The notes beneath the pieces were generated by a model that was given only the letters and a program-made list of their open reading frames with translations, had not been told where the DNA came from and searched no databases. From positions 1,860,001-1,924,000 of the forward strand of contig NZ_CP037858.1 in the NCBI RefSeq assembly GCF_006974125.1: 64,000 nucleotides of DNA, in the 5' to 3' direction. Positions within the stretch are counted from its first letter, which is position 1; each line of letters starts with the position of its first letter. The DNA is from Stenotrophomonas maltophilia. GTDB taxonomy: Bacteria; Pseudomonadota; Gammaproteobacteria; Xanthomonadales; Xanthomonadaceae. Below are positions 18,489 through 27,899 of this stretch, in pieces. The translations under genes and the position numbers were made by a program.

Positions 18489-19265
18489 ATGTCCCTGCGC
18501 GTGTCCCTGCTGATCCCCCTGCTGCTGTGCGCACCGCTCGCGTATGCGCAGGATGCCTCCGAACTGGCGGCGATGTCCTCGCCGTGGAGCGGCAGTGGCG
18601 GCGAGCTCGGCTTCGCTTCGGCACGCGGCAACAGCAGCACCGAAAGCTTCAACGGCCGCCTGCGCCTGCGCTACACCGATGGCGACTGGGTGCACAGCAT
18701 GGACCTGGCCGGCCTGCGTTCCAGCTCCAAGGTGATCGAGACCCGCGACGACGGCTCCACCAGCCGCCGCAACAACACCACCGCCAACCGCTACACCGGC
18801 AGTGCCGGCAGCGCGCTGCAGCTGGGCGAGCACCGCCAGCTGACGGCCACGGTGCGTACCGAGCGCGATGACTTCGCCACCTACGACCGCCAGAGCTCGT
18901 TCGGCCTGGGTTACGGCACCCGCCTGTGGAACACCGAGCGTTTCTCGTTCGACGCGCAGATCGGCCCCGGTGTGCGCCGCACCCACAGCACCGAGGACGA
19001 CCGCACCCGCACCGGCATGATCGGACGCGGCCTGTTCGACATGAAGTACTCGCTGACCGACAACACCGACCTGGTCAACACCCTGCTGGTCGAATCGGGT
19101 TCCTACAACACCTTCGGCCAGAACGACTTCGGTGTTTCGGTGAGCATGAACGAACATCTGGCGCTGAAGGCCGGCTGGCAGGCGCGTTACAACAGTGACG
19201 TGGCCGAGGACAAGCGCAAGACCGATACGCTGACCACGATGAACGTGGTCTACAAATTCAAGTAA
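18489..19265 (+). CDS. DUF481 (YdiY-like) outer-membrane protein
   Basis: The protein has 258 residues and a signal peptide MSLRVSLLIPLLLCAPLAYA. The pattern GELGFASARGNSSTESFNGRL and the repeated antiparallel strands ending in MNVVYKFK fit DUF481, a family of salt- or acid-induced putative barrels (E. coli YdiY). Its function is not established. A terminator and a SMAG element follow at once. Confidence 0.82.
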   Translation: MSLRVSLLIPLLLCAPLAYAQDASELAAMSSPWSGSGGELGFASARGNSSTESFNGRLRLRYTDGDWVHSMDLAGLRSSSKVIETRDDGSTSRRNNTTANRYTGSAGSALQLGEHRQLTATVRTERDDFATYDRQSSFGLGYGTRLWNTERFSFDAQIGPGVRRTHSTEDDRTRTGMIGRGLFDMKYSLTDNTDLVNTLLVESGSYNTFGQNDFGVSVSMNEHLALKAGWQARYNSDVAEDKRKTDTLTTMNVVYKFK

Positions 19266-19269
19266 GCGG

Positions 19270-19297
19270 AACGGGCGCCAAGGGCGCCCGTTCTTCT
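19270..19297 (+). terminator. Terminator of the DUF481 gene
   Basis: AACGGGCGCC (19270-19279) pairs with GGCGCCCGTT (19283-19292) across AAG, followed by TTCTTCTT-like sequence. Confidence 0.8.
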
Positions 19298-19300
19298 TCC

Positions 19301-19329
19301 GGTAGTGCCGGCCGCTGGCCGGCACTACC
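19301..19329. repeat. Single SMAG palindrome
   Basis: A near-perfect 29-nt palindrome runs from GGTAGTGCCGG to CCGGCACTACC, with GTAG at both ends. It separates the convergent DUF481 and hemC genes and lies 8 nt from the hemC stop. Confidence 0.85.
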
Positions 19330-19336
19330 TGATGGC

Positions 19337-20248
19337 TCAGACGTTCAGCAGTTCGCTGGCGCCATCATCCAGCAGCATCTTCGCCACGCGCTGACCCAGC
19401 GCTTCCGGGTCACCGGCAGGGCCCACCGCCTCAGCACGCACGGCACGGCCGTCGCTGGCGCTGCCAACCAGCCCCTGCAGGTGCAGATCATCCCCCTGCC
19501 ACTGCGCGATGGCCGCCACCGGCACGTGGCAGCTGCCATGCAGCGCGCGGTTCATTGCCCGCTCGGCCTCCACGCAGGCACGCGTGGCCGCGTCATCAAG
19601 CGGGGCGAACAACGCCATCAGGCGCGTATTGCCACCGTCGCACTCCACCGCCACCGCCCCCTGTGCCGGGGCCGGCAACCACTGCGGCGGCTGCAGGCGC
19701 GCGACGATGCGCTCGCCCAGGCCCAGCCGCTCCAGCCCGGCTACCGCCAGCACGATGGCGTCGTAGCCACCGTTGTCGAGCTTGGCCAGGCGGGTGTTGA
19801 CGTTGCCGCGCAGGTCCAGCAGTTCCAGGTCCGGTCGCAGCGCGCGCAGCTGGGCCTGTCGACGCAGCGACGAGGTACCGACCCGTGCCCCGATCGGCAG
19901 CGCGTCCAGCGAGGCGTACAGATTGGAGACGAAGCCATCGGCGGGATCGTGGCGGGTCAGCATCGCCGGCAACGCGAACGGCGCATCCAGTTCCATCGGC
20001 ACATCTTTCAGCGAATGCACGGCGCAGTCGGCCTCGCCACGCAGCATGGCCAGCTCCAGTTCCTTCAGGAACAGGCCCTTGCCACCGATGGCGGCGAGCG
20101 AGCGGTCGAGCACTTCGTCGCCGCGGGTGCTCATCGGCACCAGTTCCACATGCAGGCCGGGGTGGGCCTGGCGCAGGCGGTCGGCGACGTGTTCGCTCTG
20201 CCAGAGGGCGAGCGGGCTCTTGCGGGTGGCGATGCGGACGGTTTCCAT
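19337..20248 (-). CDS. hemC: Hydroxymethylbilane synthase (porphobilinogen deaminase)
   Basis: This polymerises four porphobilinogens to hydroxymethylbilane in haem synthesis. It is 303 residues from the ATG at 20248 ([22 protein letters not shown]). The cysteine that carries the dipyrromethane cofactor is in [12 protein letters not shown], about 65 residues from the end. [13 protein letters not shown] is the conserved phosphate-binding region. The order algZ-algR-hemC is the one found in Pseudomonas. Here a 622-nt gap with three repeats separates algR from hemC, and hemD does not follow. Confidence 0.96.
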   Translation of the reverse strand: METVRIATRKSPLALWQSEHVADRLRQAHPGLHVELVPMSTRGDEVLDRSLAAIGGKGLFLKELELAMLRGEADCAVHSLKDVPMELDAPFALPAMLTRHDPADGFVSNLYASLDALPIGARVGTSSLRRQAQLRALRPDLELLDLRGNVNTRLAKLDNGGYDAIVLAVAGLERLGLGERIVARLQPPQWLPAPAQGAVAVECDGGNTRLMALFAPLDDAATRACVEAERAMNRALHGSCHVPVAAIAQWQGDDLHLQGLVGSASDGRAVRAEAVGPAGDPEALGQRVAKMLLDDGASELLNV

Positions 20249-20332
20249 CCGGTCATTATCGCGCCTTCGGCGCAGATACGGCCAACGGCGGAGCCCCTCG
20301 TGCCTGGTGCTATCAAAGCAGAAGCCGTGCTT

Positions 20333-20436
20333 GGCCGGGGCGGTGGGGTCATGCGGGGACGCCGTGAACCCATCCCTGGGGGCTTGGCCGCGGCATCCAT
20401 GCCGCGGACACCCCGCATGACCCCACCGCCCCGGCC
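20333..20436. repeat. Long palindromic intergenic element C, GGA-loop hairpins on the minus strand
   Basis: Perfect 26-bp arms (20333-20358 and 20411-20436) surround a 52-nt core. On the minus strand the core has two hairpins with GGA in the loop. One is CCGCGGCA-TGGA-TGCCGCGG (20388-20407) and the other CCCA-GGGA-TGGG (20369-20380). That strand is also the hemC strand, so a transcript reading from algR or from a promoter upstream of the element would carry these hairpins in the hemC leader. The core resembles a repeat that I recall as common in xanthomonads. Confidence 0.8.
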
Positions 20437-20509
20437 TTTGACAGTTTCCGTGTGCGTCAGCCACGGAAGATCAAAAGAAAAGCAGAGCAAGAGCGGGTCG
20501 CTTCGCTCG

Positions 20510-20533
20510 GAGTCGAGCATGGCTCGACTCTAC
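20510..20533 (-). repeat. SMAG palindrome
   Basis: GAGTCGAGC (20510-20518), loop ATG, GCTCGACTC (20522-20530), then TAC. On the minus strand this reads GTAGAGTCGAGCC..., the SMAG form. It lies between elements C and D. Confidence 0.85.
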
Positions 20534-20590
20534 ATTTCTCCACTCCGATAACACCAACGCTTTTGCTGTCCGTCGCGGTGGACAACGAGA

Positions 20591-20777
20591 GGGTTGGGCC
20601 GGGACGGGGTGGCGGGACCGTTGGCGCCATGGGCCCGAGGCATGCCTCGGGCGGGTTGGGCAGGACGCCCAACCCCGGTCTTGCCGTGTGCGCAGGACAG
20701 CGCACACGAGCAAGGCGCCATCGAGCTTACAGGGATGTACTTGCAGCGTGTCCCGCCACCCCACCTCGGCCCGACCC
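20591..20777. repeat. Long palindromic element D with three GGA-loop hairpins on the plus strand
   Basis: The 28-nt arms (20591-20618 and 20750-20777) match at 24 positions. In the 131-nt core the plus strand forms GGGTTGGGC-AGGAC-GCCCAACCC (20653-20675), GTGTGCGC-AGGACA-GCGCACAC (20686-20707, with a further CTTGC/GCAAG pair) and TACA-GGGA-TGTA (20728-20739). A 20-nt perfect palindrome lies at 20633-20652. The segment at 20727-20738 matches 11 of 12 positions of the CsrA/RsmA SELEX consensus RUACARGGAUGU. No gene on the plus strand is nearby, so any transcript would be free-standing. Confidence 0.8.
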
Positions 20778-20870
20778 AGTACGTAGCACCAACGAGCCGA
20801 CCAACCGGCTGTTGCTGTTGCTTTCGACGTTGCTCGTAAGCAGTCGCGGCCGCAGGCCGCGCGGAACCAC

Positions 20871-21608
20871 TCACAGATGCCGCAGTTCCTGCTTCAGCGT
20901 CGCCACGCAGCGGCGGCTGACTTCCAGCGGCTGCTTGCCATGCCGCAGTACCGCCTGCACCTGCCCGCCAGTACCACGGCGCAGCTCCACCAGCTCGTGG
21001 CGTGCCACCAGGCAGTTGCGATGGATGCGGATGAAACGGCTGGCGAACTCCTCCTCCAGCGATTTCAGCGACTCCTCGATCAGGTCTTCGCCACGCGCAT
21101 GGTGCACCACCACGTACTTCTCTTCGGCCTGCAGGTAGTGGATGTCATCCAGCGGGATCAGCCGCAGGCTGCCACGCAGGCGTGCGCACAGCATGCTGCG
21201 GGCCTGCTGCCCGCCGCTGCCCTGCGGCTGGCCATCGCGGCCGGCCAGGAAGGTGCGGGCACGTGCGATCGCTGCGGCCAGGCGTTCGGCGCGGACCGGC
21301 TTCATCAGGTAATCGATGGCGGCCGCCTCGAACGCCGACAAGGCGTGCGCGTCGTAAGCGGTGCAGAACACCACCGCAGGCCGCGGCTCGAAGCTGGCCA
21401 GATGGCGCGCCGCCTCCAGGCCGTCCAGCCCGGGCATCGCGATGTCCAGCAGGACCAGGTCCGGCTGCAGCTCCGCGCACGCATGCAGGGCCTGCTCGCC
21501 GTTGCCGGCCTCGGCCACCACATCCACGCCGTCCTGCGCCGCCAGCAGGCTGCGCAGGCGCTCGCGCGCCAGCGGTTCGTCATCGGCGATGACTACCCTC
21601 ACGATCAT
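20871..21608 (-). CDS. algR: LytTR response regulator, AlgR-like
   Basis: This is 245 residues. The receiver domain (1-~120) has the acidic pair in IADDEPLAR, the phospho-acceptor Asp in LVLLDIAMPGLDG and the lysine in YLMKPV. The C-terminal LytTR DNA-binding domain (~145-245) includes IHYLQAEEKYVVVHHARG and FIRIHRNCLVARHELV. It is the partner of the kinase encoded 4 nt upstream, and the pair followed by hemC is the Pseudomonas algZ-algR-hemC arrangement. In relatives AlgR controls surface polysaccharide, pili and virulence functions. Confidence 0.9.
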   Translation of the reverse strand: MIVRVVIADDEPLARERLRSLLAAQDGVDVVAEAGNGEQALHACAELQPDLVLLDIAMPGLDGLEAARHLASFEPRPAVVFCTAYDAHALSAFEAAAIDYLMKPVRAERLAAAIARARTFLAGRDGQPQGSGGQQARSMLCARLRGSLRLIPLDDIHYLQAEEKYVVVHHARGEDLIEESLKSLEEEFASRFIRIHRNCLVARHELVELRRGTGGQVQAVLRHGKQPLEVSRRCVATLKQELRHL

Positions 21609-21612
21609 CCCC

Positions 21613-22656
21613 TCACTGGATCGGCACTGTCACCTGGCAGGCATAGTAGCCCTCGCTCCAGCCAGCCGTCATCCGCGCGGCGCTGCCGAAGCGCCAGGCA
21701 AGCCGATGACCGATGCTGTGCTGGGCATGGCCGGCACCACGCGCCAGCGCCAACCCCGGCGTCTGCGGATCGGGCGCGGGATTGCGCACGCGGATCTGAA
21801 GGTCACTGCCTTCGCGCACCAGCTGCAATTCGATGGTGCCGCCCTCGGGCAGGCGTGAAATGCCATGCAGCACTGCGTTTTCCACCAGCGGCTGCAGTAC
21901 CAGCCTCGGCAGTGGCAGGTCCCACGGCAGCGGCTCATCGCGTTGCCAGCGCACCTGCAGTCGCTCGCCGAGGCGCAGCGACTCTATCGACAGATAACGC
22001 TCGGCCAGCTCGCATTCGTCACGCAGGGTGGAGTCACCCTCGCCCGCGCCCAGGGCAGCACGGAACAGATCGGACAGATCCAGCACCGCGCGTTCGGCCA
22101 CCGCCGGATCGCGATGCAGCAGGCTGGCGATCAGGTTCATGCTGTTGAACAGGAAGTGCGGGCGGATCCGCGCCTGCAGCGCGTCGGCCTGGGCACGCGC
22201 GTTGGCCTGCACCTGCGCGGCCCAGCGATCGCTCACATAGAAGTAGCGCAGGGCCAGCGCGACGATCAGTGCCGTGGTTGCCGCACTGCCGAGGGTAAAG
22301 CGCCAGAAGCTGATGCCGCGGGCGAAGTTGTCGCCCAGTACCGCGTACAGCGCATGCACGATGCCGGCACAGATCACCGCGATCACGGTCGCCAGCACGA
22401 GCGCCGCGACAGCGCCCAGCGCCTGCGGCAGCCTCGACAGTGCCTGCCGCAGCAGGCACAGGCTGGCGGTGACCGCCAGCGCCAGCCATAGCGCGAAGCC
22501 GCTGGCCGACAGCAGCTCGCCGAAGGTCCAGTGGCGGCTGCCATCGGGCGCCAACGCCAGCACCACCACCACCAGCTCGGCCAGGCCGAGCATCGCCGCC
22601 AGCCGCGGCAGGCGGCACAGTTCCGGCATCCACGGCGATGTGCTGGCCGGCGGCAT
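21613..22656 (-). CDS. algZ: LytS/AlgZ-type sensor histidine kinase
   Basis: This is 347 residues. Four hydrophobic segments occupy residues ~15-165, followed by a HisKA_5-type domain with the phospho-histidine in RPHFLFNSMNLIASLL. A degenerate HATPase module has LPRLVLQPLVENAVLHG as its N-box and a GHAQHSIGHRL-like end. It lacks the glycine-rich loops of orthodox kinases, as usual for AlgZ/LytS. It overlaps nothing but is 3 nt from the esterase gene and 4 nt from algR, so the three are probably co-transcribed. Confidence 0.88.
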   Translation of the reverse strand: MPPASTSPWMPELCRLPRLAAMLGLAELVVVVLALAPDGSRHWTFGELLSASGFALWLALAVTASLCLLRQALSRLPQALGAVAALVLATVIAVICAGIVHALYAVLGDNFARGISFWRFTLGSAATTALIVALALRYFYVSDRWAAQVQANARAQADALQARIRPHFLFNSMNLIASLLHRDPAVAERAVLDLSDLFRAALGAGEGDSTLRDECELAERYLSIESLRLGERLQVRWQRDEPLPWDLPLPRLVLQPLVENAVLHGISRLPEGGTIELQLVREGSDLQIRVRNPAPDPQTPGLALARGAGHAQHSIGHRLAWRFGSAARMTAGWSEGYYACQVTVPIQ

Positions 22657-22659
22657 GGC

Positions 22660-23319
22660 TCAGGCGGCGCCCAGACGTTCCTGCAGCCAGTCACCCAGTG
22701 CCTGGATCTCTTCGGCGCAGACCTGGTGGGCCATCGGATAGCTGTGCCACTCCACCTCCAGGCCCAGCGCCTGCAGGGCCTGCGCGCTGTGTGCGGCCAC
22801 CGCCTGCGGAATCACCGGGTCGCTGCTGCCATGGGCCATGAACAGCGGCACCTGCACGGCACCATCAACGCGCTGGGCGCTCTCGGCTTCGGGCAGGTAG
22901 GTGGACAGTGCAATCAGGCCGGCCAGCGGCGCGGTGCGCGACAGTGCAGCGGTGAGGATGATTGCCCCGCCCTGCGAGAAGCCCGCCAGGAAGATCTTCT
23001 CCGGCGCGATGCCGCGCTCGATCTCGCGTGCGATCAGTGCATCCAGCTGCACCACCGACTCCTGCACGCCGGCCATGTCGGCGCGCGAGCGGAAGTCCAT
23101 GCCGACGATGTCGTACCAGCCGCGCATCGGCACGCCGTTGTTGATCGTGATCGGCCGCACCGGTGCGTGCGGGAACACAAAGCGCAGCGCCGGCCAGTGC
23201 GGACGCACCAGCTCCGGCACGATCGGCGCGAAGTCGTGGCCGTCGGCGCCAAGCCCGTGCAGCCAGATCACCGACCACTGCGGCGAGGCGCCGGTCTCCT
23301 GTTCCACCGTTTGCAGCAT
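22660..23319 (-). CDS. Carboxylesterase/phospholipase (acyl-protein thioesterase fold)
   Basis: A 219-residue alpha/beta hydrolase of the Abhydrolase_2 family. The oxyanion region is VIWLHGLGADGHDF; the nucleophile serine is in FLAGFSQGGAI (about residue 115); the acid is in HGSSDPVIP and the His in YPMAHQVCAEE. Family members hydrolyse short-chain esters and lysophospholipids. It is the first gene of a tight run with algZ and algR, and 50 nt after opgH. Confidence 0.9.
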   Translation of the reverse strand: MLQTVEQETGASPQWSVIWLHGLGADGHDFAPIVPELVRPHWPALRFVFPHAPVRPITINNGVPMRGWYDIVGMDFRSRADMAGVQESVVQLDALIAREIERGIAPEKIFLAGFSQGGAIILTAALSRTAPLAGLIALSTYLPEAESAQRVDGAVQVPLFMAHGSSDPVIPQAVAAHSAQALQALGLEVEWHSYPMAHQVCAEEIQALGDWLQERLGAA

Positions 23320-23369
23320 GATGCGGCTCCTTCAAGTTCGAGCCGCATTATGCCGCTGGTGCAGGGCCA

Positions 23370-25298
23370 TCAGTACAGCGGCGGTTGCTCGGCTGCTTCC
23401 CGGCGCAGCTGCGCGGCGCGTACCAGTACCGGCGGCGGGATGTTCTCCTCGGGAATATCAAGCAGGCCGAGGCGATGCAGGAAGGCGCCCGGGCCGCGCG
23501 AAGACGTCAGCGCCACCACCGGTACCGCCAGCACCATGCCGATCACCACCGGTGCCATCCACGCCGCCAGCGACGGCGATACCGCCCAGGCCAGCAGGCC
23601 CATGAAGGCACCGAACACGCCCAGCCCGCCGTAGCCGCGGATCAGGGCCATCCACGAGATGCCACCATCGTCACGCTGCTGTGCGTCCCAGCCGGAATCG
23701 CGGCCGGAAAGCACTTCGGCCACGCCGCGCGACTGCACGTACATCACCACCGGCGCCATCAGCGCGGCCAGCACGGTCTCCACCAGCATCGACACGAACG
23801 CACGGATCGCGCCGCCGCAGCCGCGGCGGTCGACCGGGTCCAGCAGCATCGCCAGGTAGCCCAGTACCTTGGGCAGCAGCAGCACCGCCATGGTGGCGGC
23901 GAACAGGCGTACCACCTGCTCCTCATCCTGGGCACGCCAGTACACGCTGGGCGACAGGTGCAACAAAGCGTTGAAGTCGATGCCTTCCTGGAACAGTGGA
24001 ATGGCGATGCCGATCAGCATCAGCATCGCCCACATCGGCGCGGTGAAGTAGTGGCCGATGCCGATCAGCATGTGCGTGCGGCTGATCCAGTGCAGGCCGC
24101 GGCTGCCGACCACCTTGCCATGCTGCAGGTTGCCCTGGCACCAGCGGCGGTCGCGCACCAGCAGGTCGGTCAGCGTCGGCGGGCCTTCTTCATAGCTGCC
24201 GCCCAGGTACGGCACCATGTGCGCAGCCCATCCGCCACGGCGCATCAGCGCCGCTTCGACGAAGTCGTGGCTGAGAACGTGGCCGCCGAACGGCTTGCGC
24301 CCCGGCAGCGCCGGCAGGCCGGCGTGGTCGGCGAAGGCACGGGTGCGGATGATCGCGTTGCGGCCCCAGTAGTTGCTCTCGGCGCCATGCCACCAGGCCA
24401 CGCCACGGGCGATCACCGGGCCGTACACGCGACCGCCGAACTGCTGCATGCGGGCGAACAGGGTGCGGCCACCGATCACCGATGGCAGGGTCTGGATCAG
24501 GCCGACATCGGCGTTGTGTTCCATGCCGGCCACCAGGCGCACGATGCTGTCGCCGGTCATCAGGCTGTCGGCGTCCAGGATCAGCATCTGCGGGTAGGCG
24601 CCGCCGAAGCGGCGCACCCAGTCGGCGATGTTGCCGGCCTTGCGCCCGCTGTTGTCGCCACGGCGGCGGTAGAACAGGCGCGTCTGCCCGTCCTGCACGC
24701 GGTCGCGCAGTTCGGCGAATACCTGCTCCTCGGCACGTGCGATGTCCTCGCGCCGGGTATCGCTGAGCACGAAGAAGTCGAAGCGTTCGAGCTGGCCGGT
24801 GGCGGCCACCGATTCGTAGATCGCCTGCAGGCCCGCCAGCAGTCGGCGCGGATCCTCGTTGTAGGTCGGCATCAGCAGCGCGGTGCGGCTGTGCACGGTC
24901 GGCAGCGGCTTGTCCGGGTCGATGCCGAGGCGATAGCCGCGGTCGAACACGGCGGTCAGGAAGCCAGCAACGGCGCTGGCAAAGGACAGCGCGATCCAGG
25001 CGAACAGGCCGACGAACAGCACCAGCAGGCAGGCTTCCAGCACGCTGATGCCATTGGCCGACAGCACCCGCCACATCATGCGGGTGGCGATGGCGGTCAT
25101 GGCCAGGGTGCCGCCGAAGATGTAGAACCGGCGCAGGCCGATCAGGCGTGGCGAGGTACGGTGCCGACGGACCTTCAGCGCGCCTTCGCGCAGGGTCTGT
25201 TCGGGCATCGGCAGCGGTGATTCGGCGGGCAGCAGCGCCCAGCCGGCGTCGAGCCGGGGCGCATCCGCTTCCGCGTGGATGGTTTGACCCCCCATCAC
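23370..25298 (-). CDS. opgH: Glucans biosynthesis glucosyltransferase H (OPG synthesis)
   Basis: This inner-membrane GT2 enzyme polymerises glucose from UDP-glucose for osmoregulated periplasmic glucans (HrpM in Xanthomonas). It is 642 residues. TM segments lie near residues 55-120; the catalytic domain has [29 protein letters not shown] (DxD-type) and the QRW-like motif [10 protein letters not shown]. Four or more C-terminal TM segments follow. The start is a GTG at 25298 with an ATG as the next codon, and GGGGAG upstream suits both. No opgG is adjacent. Downstream is the esterase-algZ-algR run. Confidence 0.93.
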   Translation of the reverse strand: MMGGQTIHAEADAPRLDAGWALLPAESPLPMPEQTLREGALKVRRHRTSPRLIGLRRFYIFGGTLAMTAIATRMMWRVLSANGISVLEACLLVLFVGLFAWIALSFASAVAGFLTAVFDRGYRLGIDPDKPLPTVHSRTALLMPTYNEDPRRLLAGLQAIYESVAATGQLERFDFFVLSDTRREDIARAEEQVFAELRDRVQDGQTRLFYRRRGDNSGRKAGNIADWVRRFGGAYPQMLILDADSLMTGDSIVRLVAGMEHNADVGLIQTLPSVIGGRTLFARMQQFGGRVYGPVIARGVAWWHGAESNYWGRNAIIRTRAFADHAGLPALPGRKPFGGHVLSHDFVEAALMRRGGWAAHMVPYLGGSYEEGPPTLTDLLVRDRRWCQGNLQHGKVVGSRGLHWISRTHMLIGIGHYFTAPMWAMLMLIGIAIPLFQEGIDFNALLHLSPSVYWRAQDEEQVVRLFAATMAVLLLPKVLGYLAMLLDPVDRRGCGGAIRAFVSMLVETVLAALMAPVVMYVQSRGVAEVLSGRDSGWDAQQRDDGGISWMALIRGYGGLGVFGAFMGLLAWAVSPSLAAWMAPVVIGMVLAVPVVALTSSRGPGAFLHRLGLLDIPEENIPPPVLVRAAQLRREAAEQPPLY

Positions 25299-25615
25299 CG
25301 CTTACTCCCCACGGTCGGCATGGCCGGCCGTCCCGGCCGGGCTGCATGCGCGAAGGTTCCCGGCGCGCCTTCCCGGCGCCCGCACTTGTCCTGGCTGTGC
25401 CGGCCCTTGGCCGCACAGTCGCTGTCTATAACTACCGGAACCCACACGATCTCCAACGGGGCGGAATCGAAAATGCGGCCCAGTCTAGGGCGCCGGATGT
25501 AAGCCGAGTGCGAAGGTCTACGCCGGGATTTATCCCCATTCAGCAAACAGCAGGCGATGGCGGGCCGTGCAGCGGGATGTCGCTTCGTGGCGCCTGGTGC
25601 TGGATCGTAACAAAC

Positions 25616-25634
25616 GCGAACGGTTATCATTTCA
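25616..25634. promoter_or_regulatory. Possible Fur box upstream of the TonB receptor
   Basis: On the minus strand this 19-mer contains AAATGATAACCGTT and matches about 12 of 19 positions of the Fur consensus. It lies 160 nt before the receptor start. The rest of the 495-bp opgH-receptor gap shows no gene; it has a C-rich stretch just before the start codon. Confidence 0.35.
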
Positions 25635-25793
25635 TTAACCAGGCAGGTCACCGTCTTCCGTACGGCCGAGACCCACCCAGCTGCGCCGGCCCGAACCGCG
25701 CGCCTTACGACCCATGGAAGGGGGGCCTGCCTGCTTGTCTGCGTGCGCCCGTTGCTTCCATCCGGCCCCCCCCCTCATCCGATGGAAGCCGTC

Positions 25794-27839
25794 ATGTCCC
25801 AGCTGTTCCGTTCCCGTTCCGCGCGCCTGCCGCGCACCCGCCTGGCCAGTGCCCTGGCCACCGCCTGCCTGCTGGCCCTGCCCTGCCTTGCCGCCGCAGA
25901 GGCCAGCGCCGATGCCTCCACCAAGGATCTGGATACCGTGGTGGTCACCGCCTCGGGCAACCAGCAATGGATCAAGGATGCCCCGGCCAGCATCAGCGTG
26001 ATCAGCCGGGAGGACATCGCGCGCCAGCCGGTCCACGACCTGGCCACCCTGCTCAGCCGCGTGCCGGGCGTGACCGGCGGCCTCAGCGCCGTCGGCGAGC
26101 AATCCAAGATCAAGCTGCGCGGCATGCCGTCCAACTACACGCTGGTGCTGGTGGACGGCAAGCGCATGGGCAGCTCGGCATCGACCAACTACCGGCCGGA
26201 CCTGGGCCGCCAGGATCTGAACTGGATTTCGCCCGACCAGATCGAGCGCATCGAAGTGGTGCGCGGGCCGATGTCGTCGCTGTATGGCTCCGACGCCATG
26301 GGCGGCGTGATCAACATCATCACCCGGCGCATCGGCGATGAATGGAACGGCAGCGCGACGCACAGCTATACCCGCCCCGGCGATGACAAGCGCGGTGACA
26401 CCCAGCAGATCGGCGCCACCTTCTCCGGCCCGCTCGGCGAACGCTTCGGCCTGCGCATCGGTGCCAACAGCATGCGCCGCGACTCGGACCAGTCCAACGG
26501 TGGTGTCTACGGCAACGCCTACGCCGGCGAGAAGGACCGCAATGTCGACGCGCTGCTGCAGTGGAAACTGAGTGACGCGCAGGAACTGTCGCTGGAAGCC
26601 GGCCATGGCGTGCAGCAGGCCTTCATCGACGCCTCGCTGGAAAAGCAGGACGAAGGCGCCTGGGGTGCCAGCGAACTCAAGCGCAGCTCGCTGGCGCTCA
26701 ACCACGATGGCAAGTGGAGCTTCGGCAACTCGAAGATCAGCGCGTACTGGACCGAATACAAGAACGACATCGGCGCCACCGGCCGCTCCGAGGCGACCGA
26801 TACGATCATCGAAGGCAGCCTGACCACACCATTCACCCTCGGTGTTGAACACCAGTTCGCCGTGGGTGGCCAATGGAAGCGCCAGGAGCTGACCAACACC
26901 GACACCATCGGCCGCGCGCCGATCGACTATGCCGGCAATGCCGTCAGCGGCTCCGATCTGGAAGTGGATACCTGGGCCCTGTTCGTCGAAGACGAGCTGA
27001 AGCTGCACCGCACCCTGGCGCTGACCCTGGGCGCGCGCCTGGACCACCATGAGAAGTTCGGCGGCCACGTCAGCCCGCGAGCCTACCTGGTCTGGCATCC
27101 GGCCGAGCAATGGACCATCCGAGGTGGTGTTTCCAAGGGCTTCCGCGCGCCCAGCCTGACCGAGAATTCGGCCACCGCCGCCACCCAGTCCGGTGGCCGT
27201 GGCTGCACCTCGCTGATCCCGCTGGGCTATACCCGCGGCGGCTGCTACATGGCCGGCAACCCGGACCTCGACCCGGAAACCAGCACCAACCGCGAGATCG
27301 GCGTCAGCTTCGACAACGACCTGGTCGATGCCGGCCTGACCTACTTCCATACCGATTTCAGGAACAAGATCGAGTACGCACCGCTGGGCAGGTTCAACGG
27401 CATCTGGTGGACGCGCATGAGCAACGTGCAGCGCGCACGCACCAGCGGCATGGAAGGCAACCTCAATTTCCGCTTCGGCGAGCACTGGCGCTGGCGCACC
27501 TCGGCGACCTGGATGAAGGAAGCCAAGAACCTGACCACCGGCCGCAACCTGATCGATACCCCGGAGTTCTCGGGCTACTCGTCGCTGGACTGGACGCCCA
27601 ACACGGTGTTCTCAAGCAGCCTGTCGGCGCAGTACACCGGCAAGCAGACCGGCACGGCGACGACCTTCCTCAAGGCCTACACGCTGTATGACCTGACCGC
27701 GGCCTGGAACGTCAACGAGGTGCTGACCCTGCGTGGCGGTGTCAGCAACCTGGCCGACAAGAAGCTGTATGCGGAAGGCTCCACCGACTATTTCGTGGCC
27801 GGGCGCAGCTACTTCTTCAGCATGACCGCGCGGTTCTGA
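25794..27839 (+). CDS. TonB-dependent outer-membrane receptor, FepA/CirA-like
   Basis: This is 681 residues from the ATG at 25794 (MSQLFRSRSARLPRTRL...), with a signal peptide ending near CLAAAEA. The TonB box is DTVVVTASG. The plug domain (~35-150) includes SVISREDIARQPVHDLATLL, KIKLRGMPSNYTLVLVDGKR and EVVRGPMSSLYGSDAMGGV. A 22-strand barrel follows, ending in SMTARF with a C-terminal Phe. An extracellular loop has a Cys pair (GRGCTSLIP and GGCYMAG). The sequence fits catecholate-siderophore or colicin receptors; the ligand cannot be fixed. It stands alone. Confidence 0.9.
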   Translation: MSQLFRSRSARLPRTRLASALATACLLALPCLAAAEASADASTKDLDTVVVTASGNQQWIKDAPASISVISREDIARQPVHDLATLLSRVPGVTGGLSAVGEQSKIKLRGMPSNYTLVLVDGKRMGSSASTNYRPDLGRQDLNWISPDQIERIEVVRGPMSSLYGSDAMGGVINIITRRIGDEWNGSATHSYTRPGDDKRGDTQQIGATFSGPLGERFGLRIGANSMRRDSDQSNGGVYGNAYAGEKDRNVDALLQWKLSDAQELSLEAGHGVQQAFIDASLEKQDEGAWGASELKRSSLALNHDGKWSFGNSKISAYWTEYKNDIGATGRSEATDTIIEGSLTTPFTLGVEHQFAVGGQWKRQELTNTDTIGRAPIDYAGNAVSGSDLEVDTWALFVEDELKLHRTLALTLGARLDHHEKFGGHVSPRAYLVWHPAEQWTIRGGVSKGFRAPSLTENSATAATQSGGRGCTSLIPLGYTRGGCYMAGNPDLDPETSTNREIGVSFDNDLVDAGLTYFHTDFRNKIEYAPLGRFNGIWWTRMSNVQRARTSGMEGNLNFRFGEHWRWRTSATWMKEAKNLTTGRNLIDTPEFSGYSSLDWTPNTVFSSSLSAQYTGKQTGTATTFLKAYTLYDLTAAWNVNEVLTLRGGVSNLADKKLYAEGSTDYFVAGRSYFFSMTARF

Positions 27840-27899
27840 CCAGGAGCGTCCGCCACGATCGCGCTGGCGACGGGCCAGCGCGATCGGCGGTGTTGCGGG

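Noticed and set aside
20452..21138. A 228-residue plus-strand frame across repeat D and into algR
   Set aside because: It is antisense to algR in its second half and crosses all hairpins of repeat D; not protein-like.
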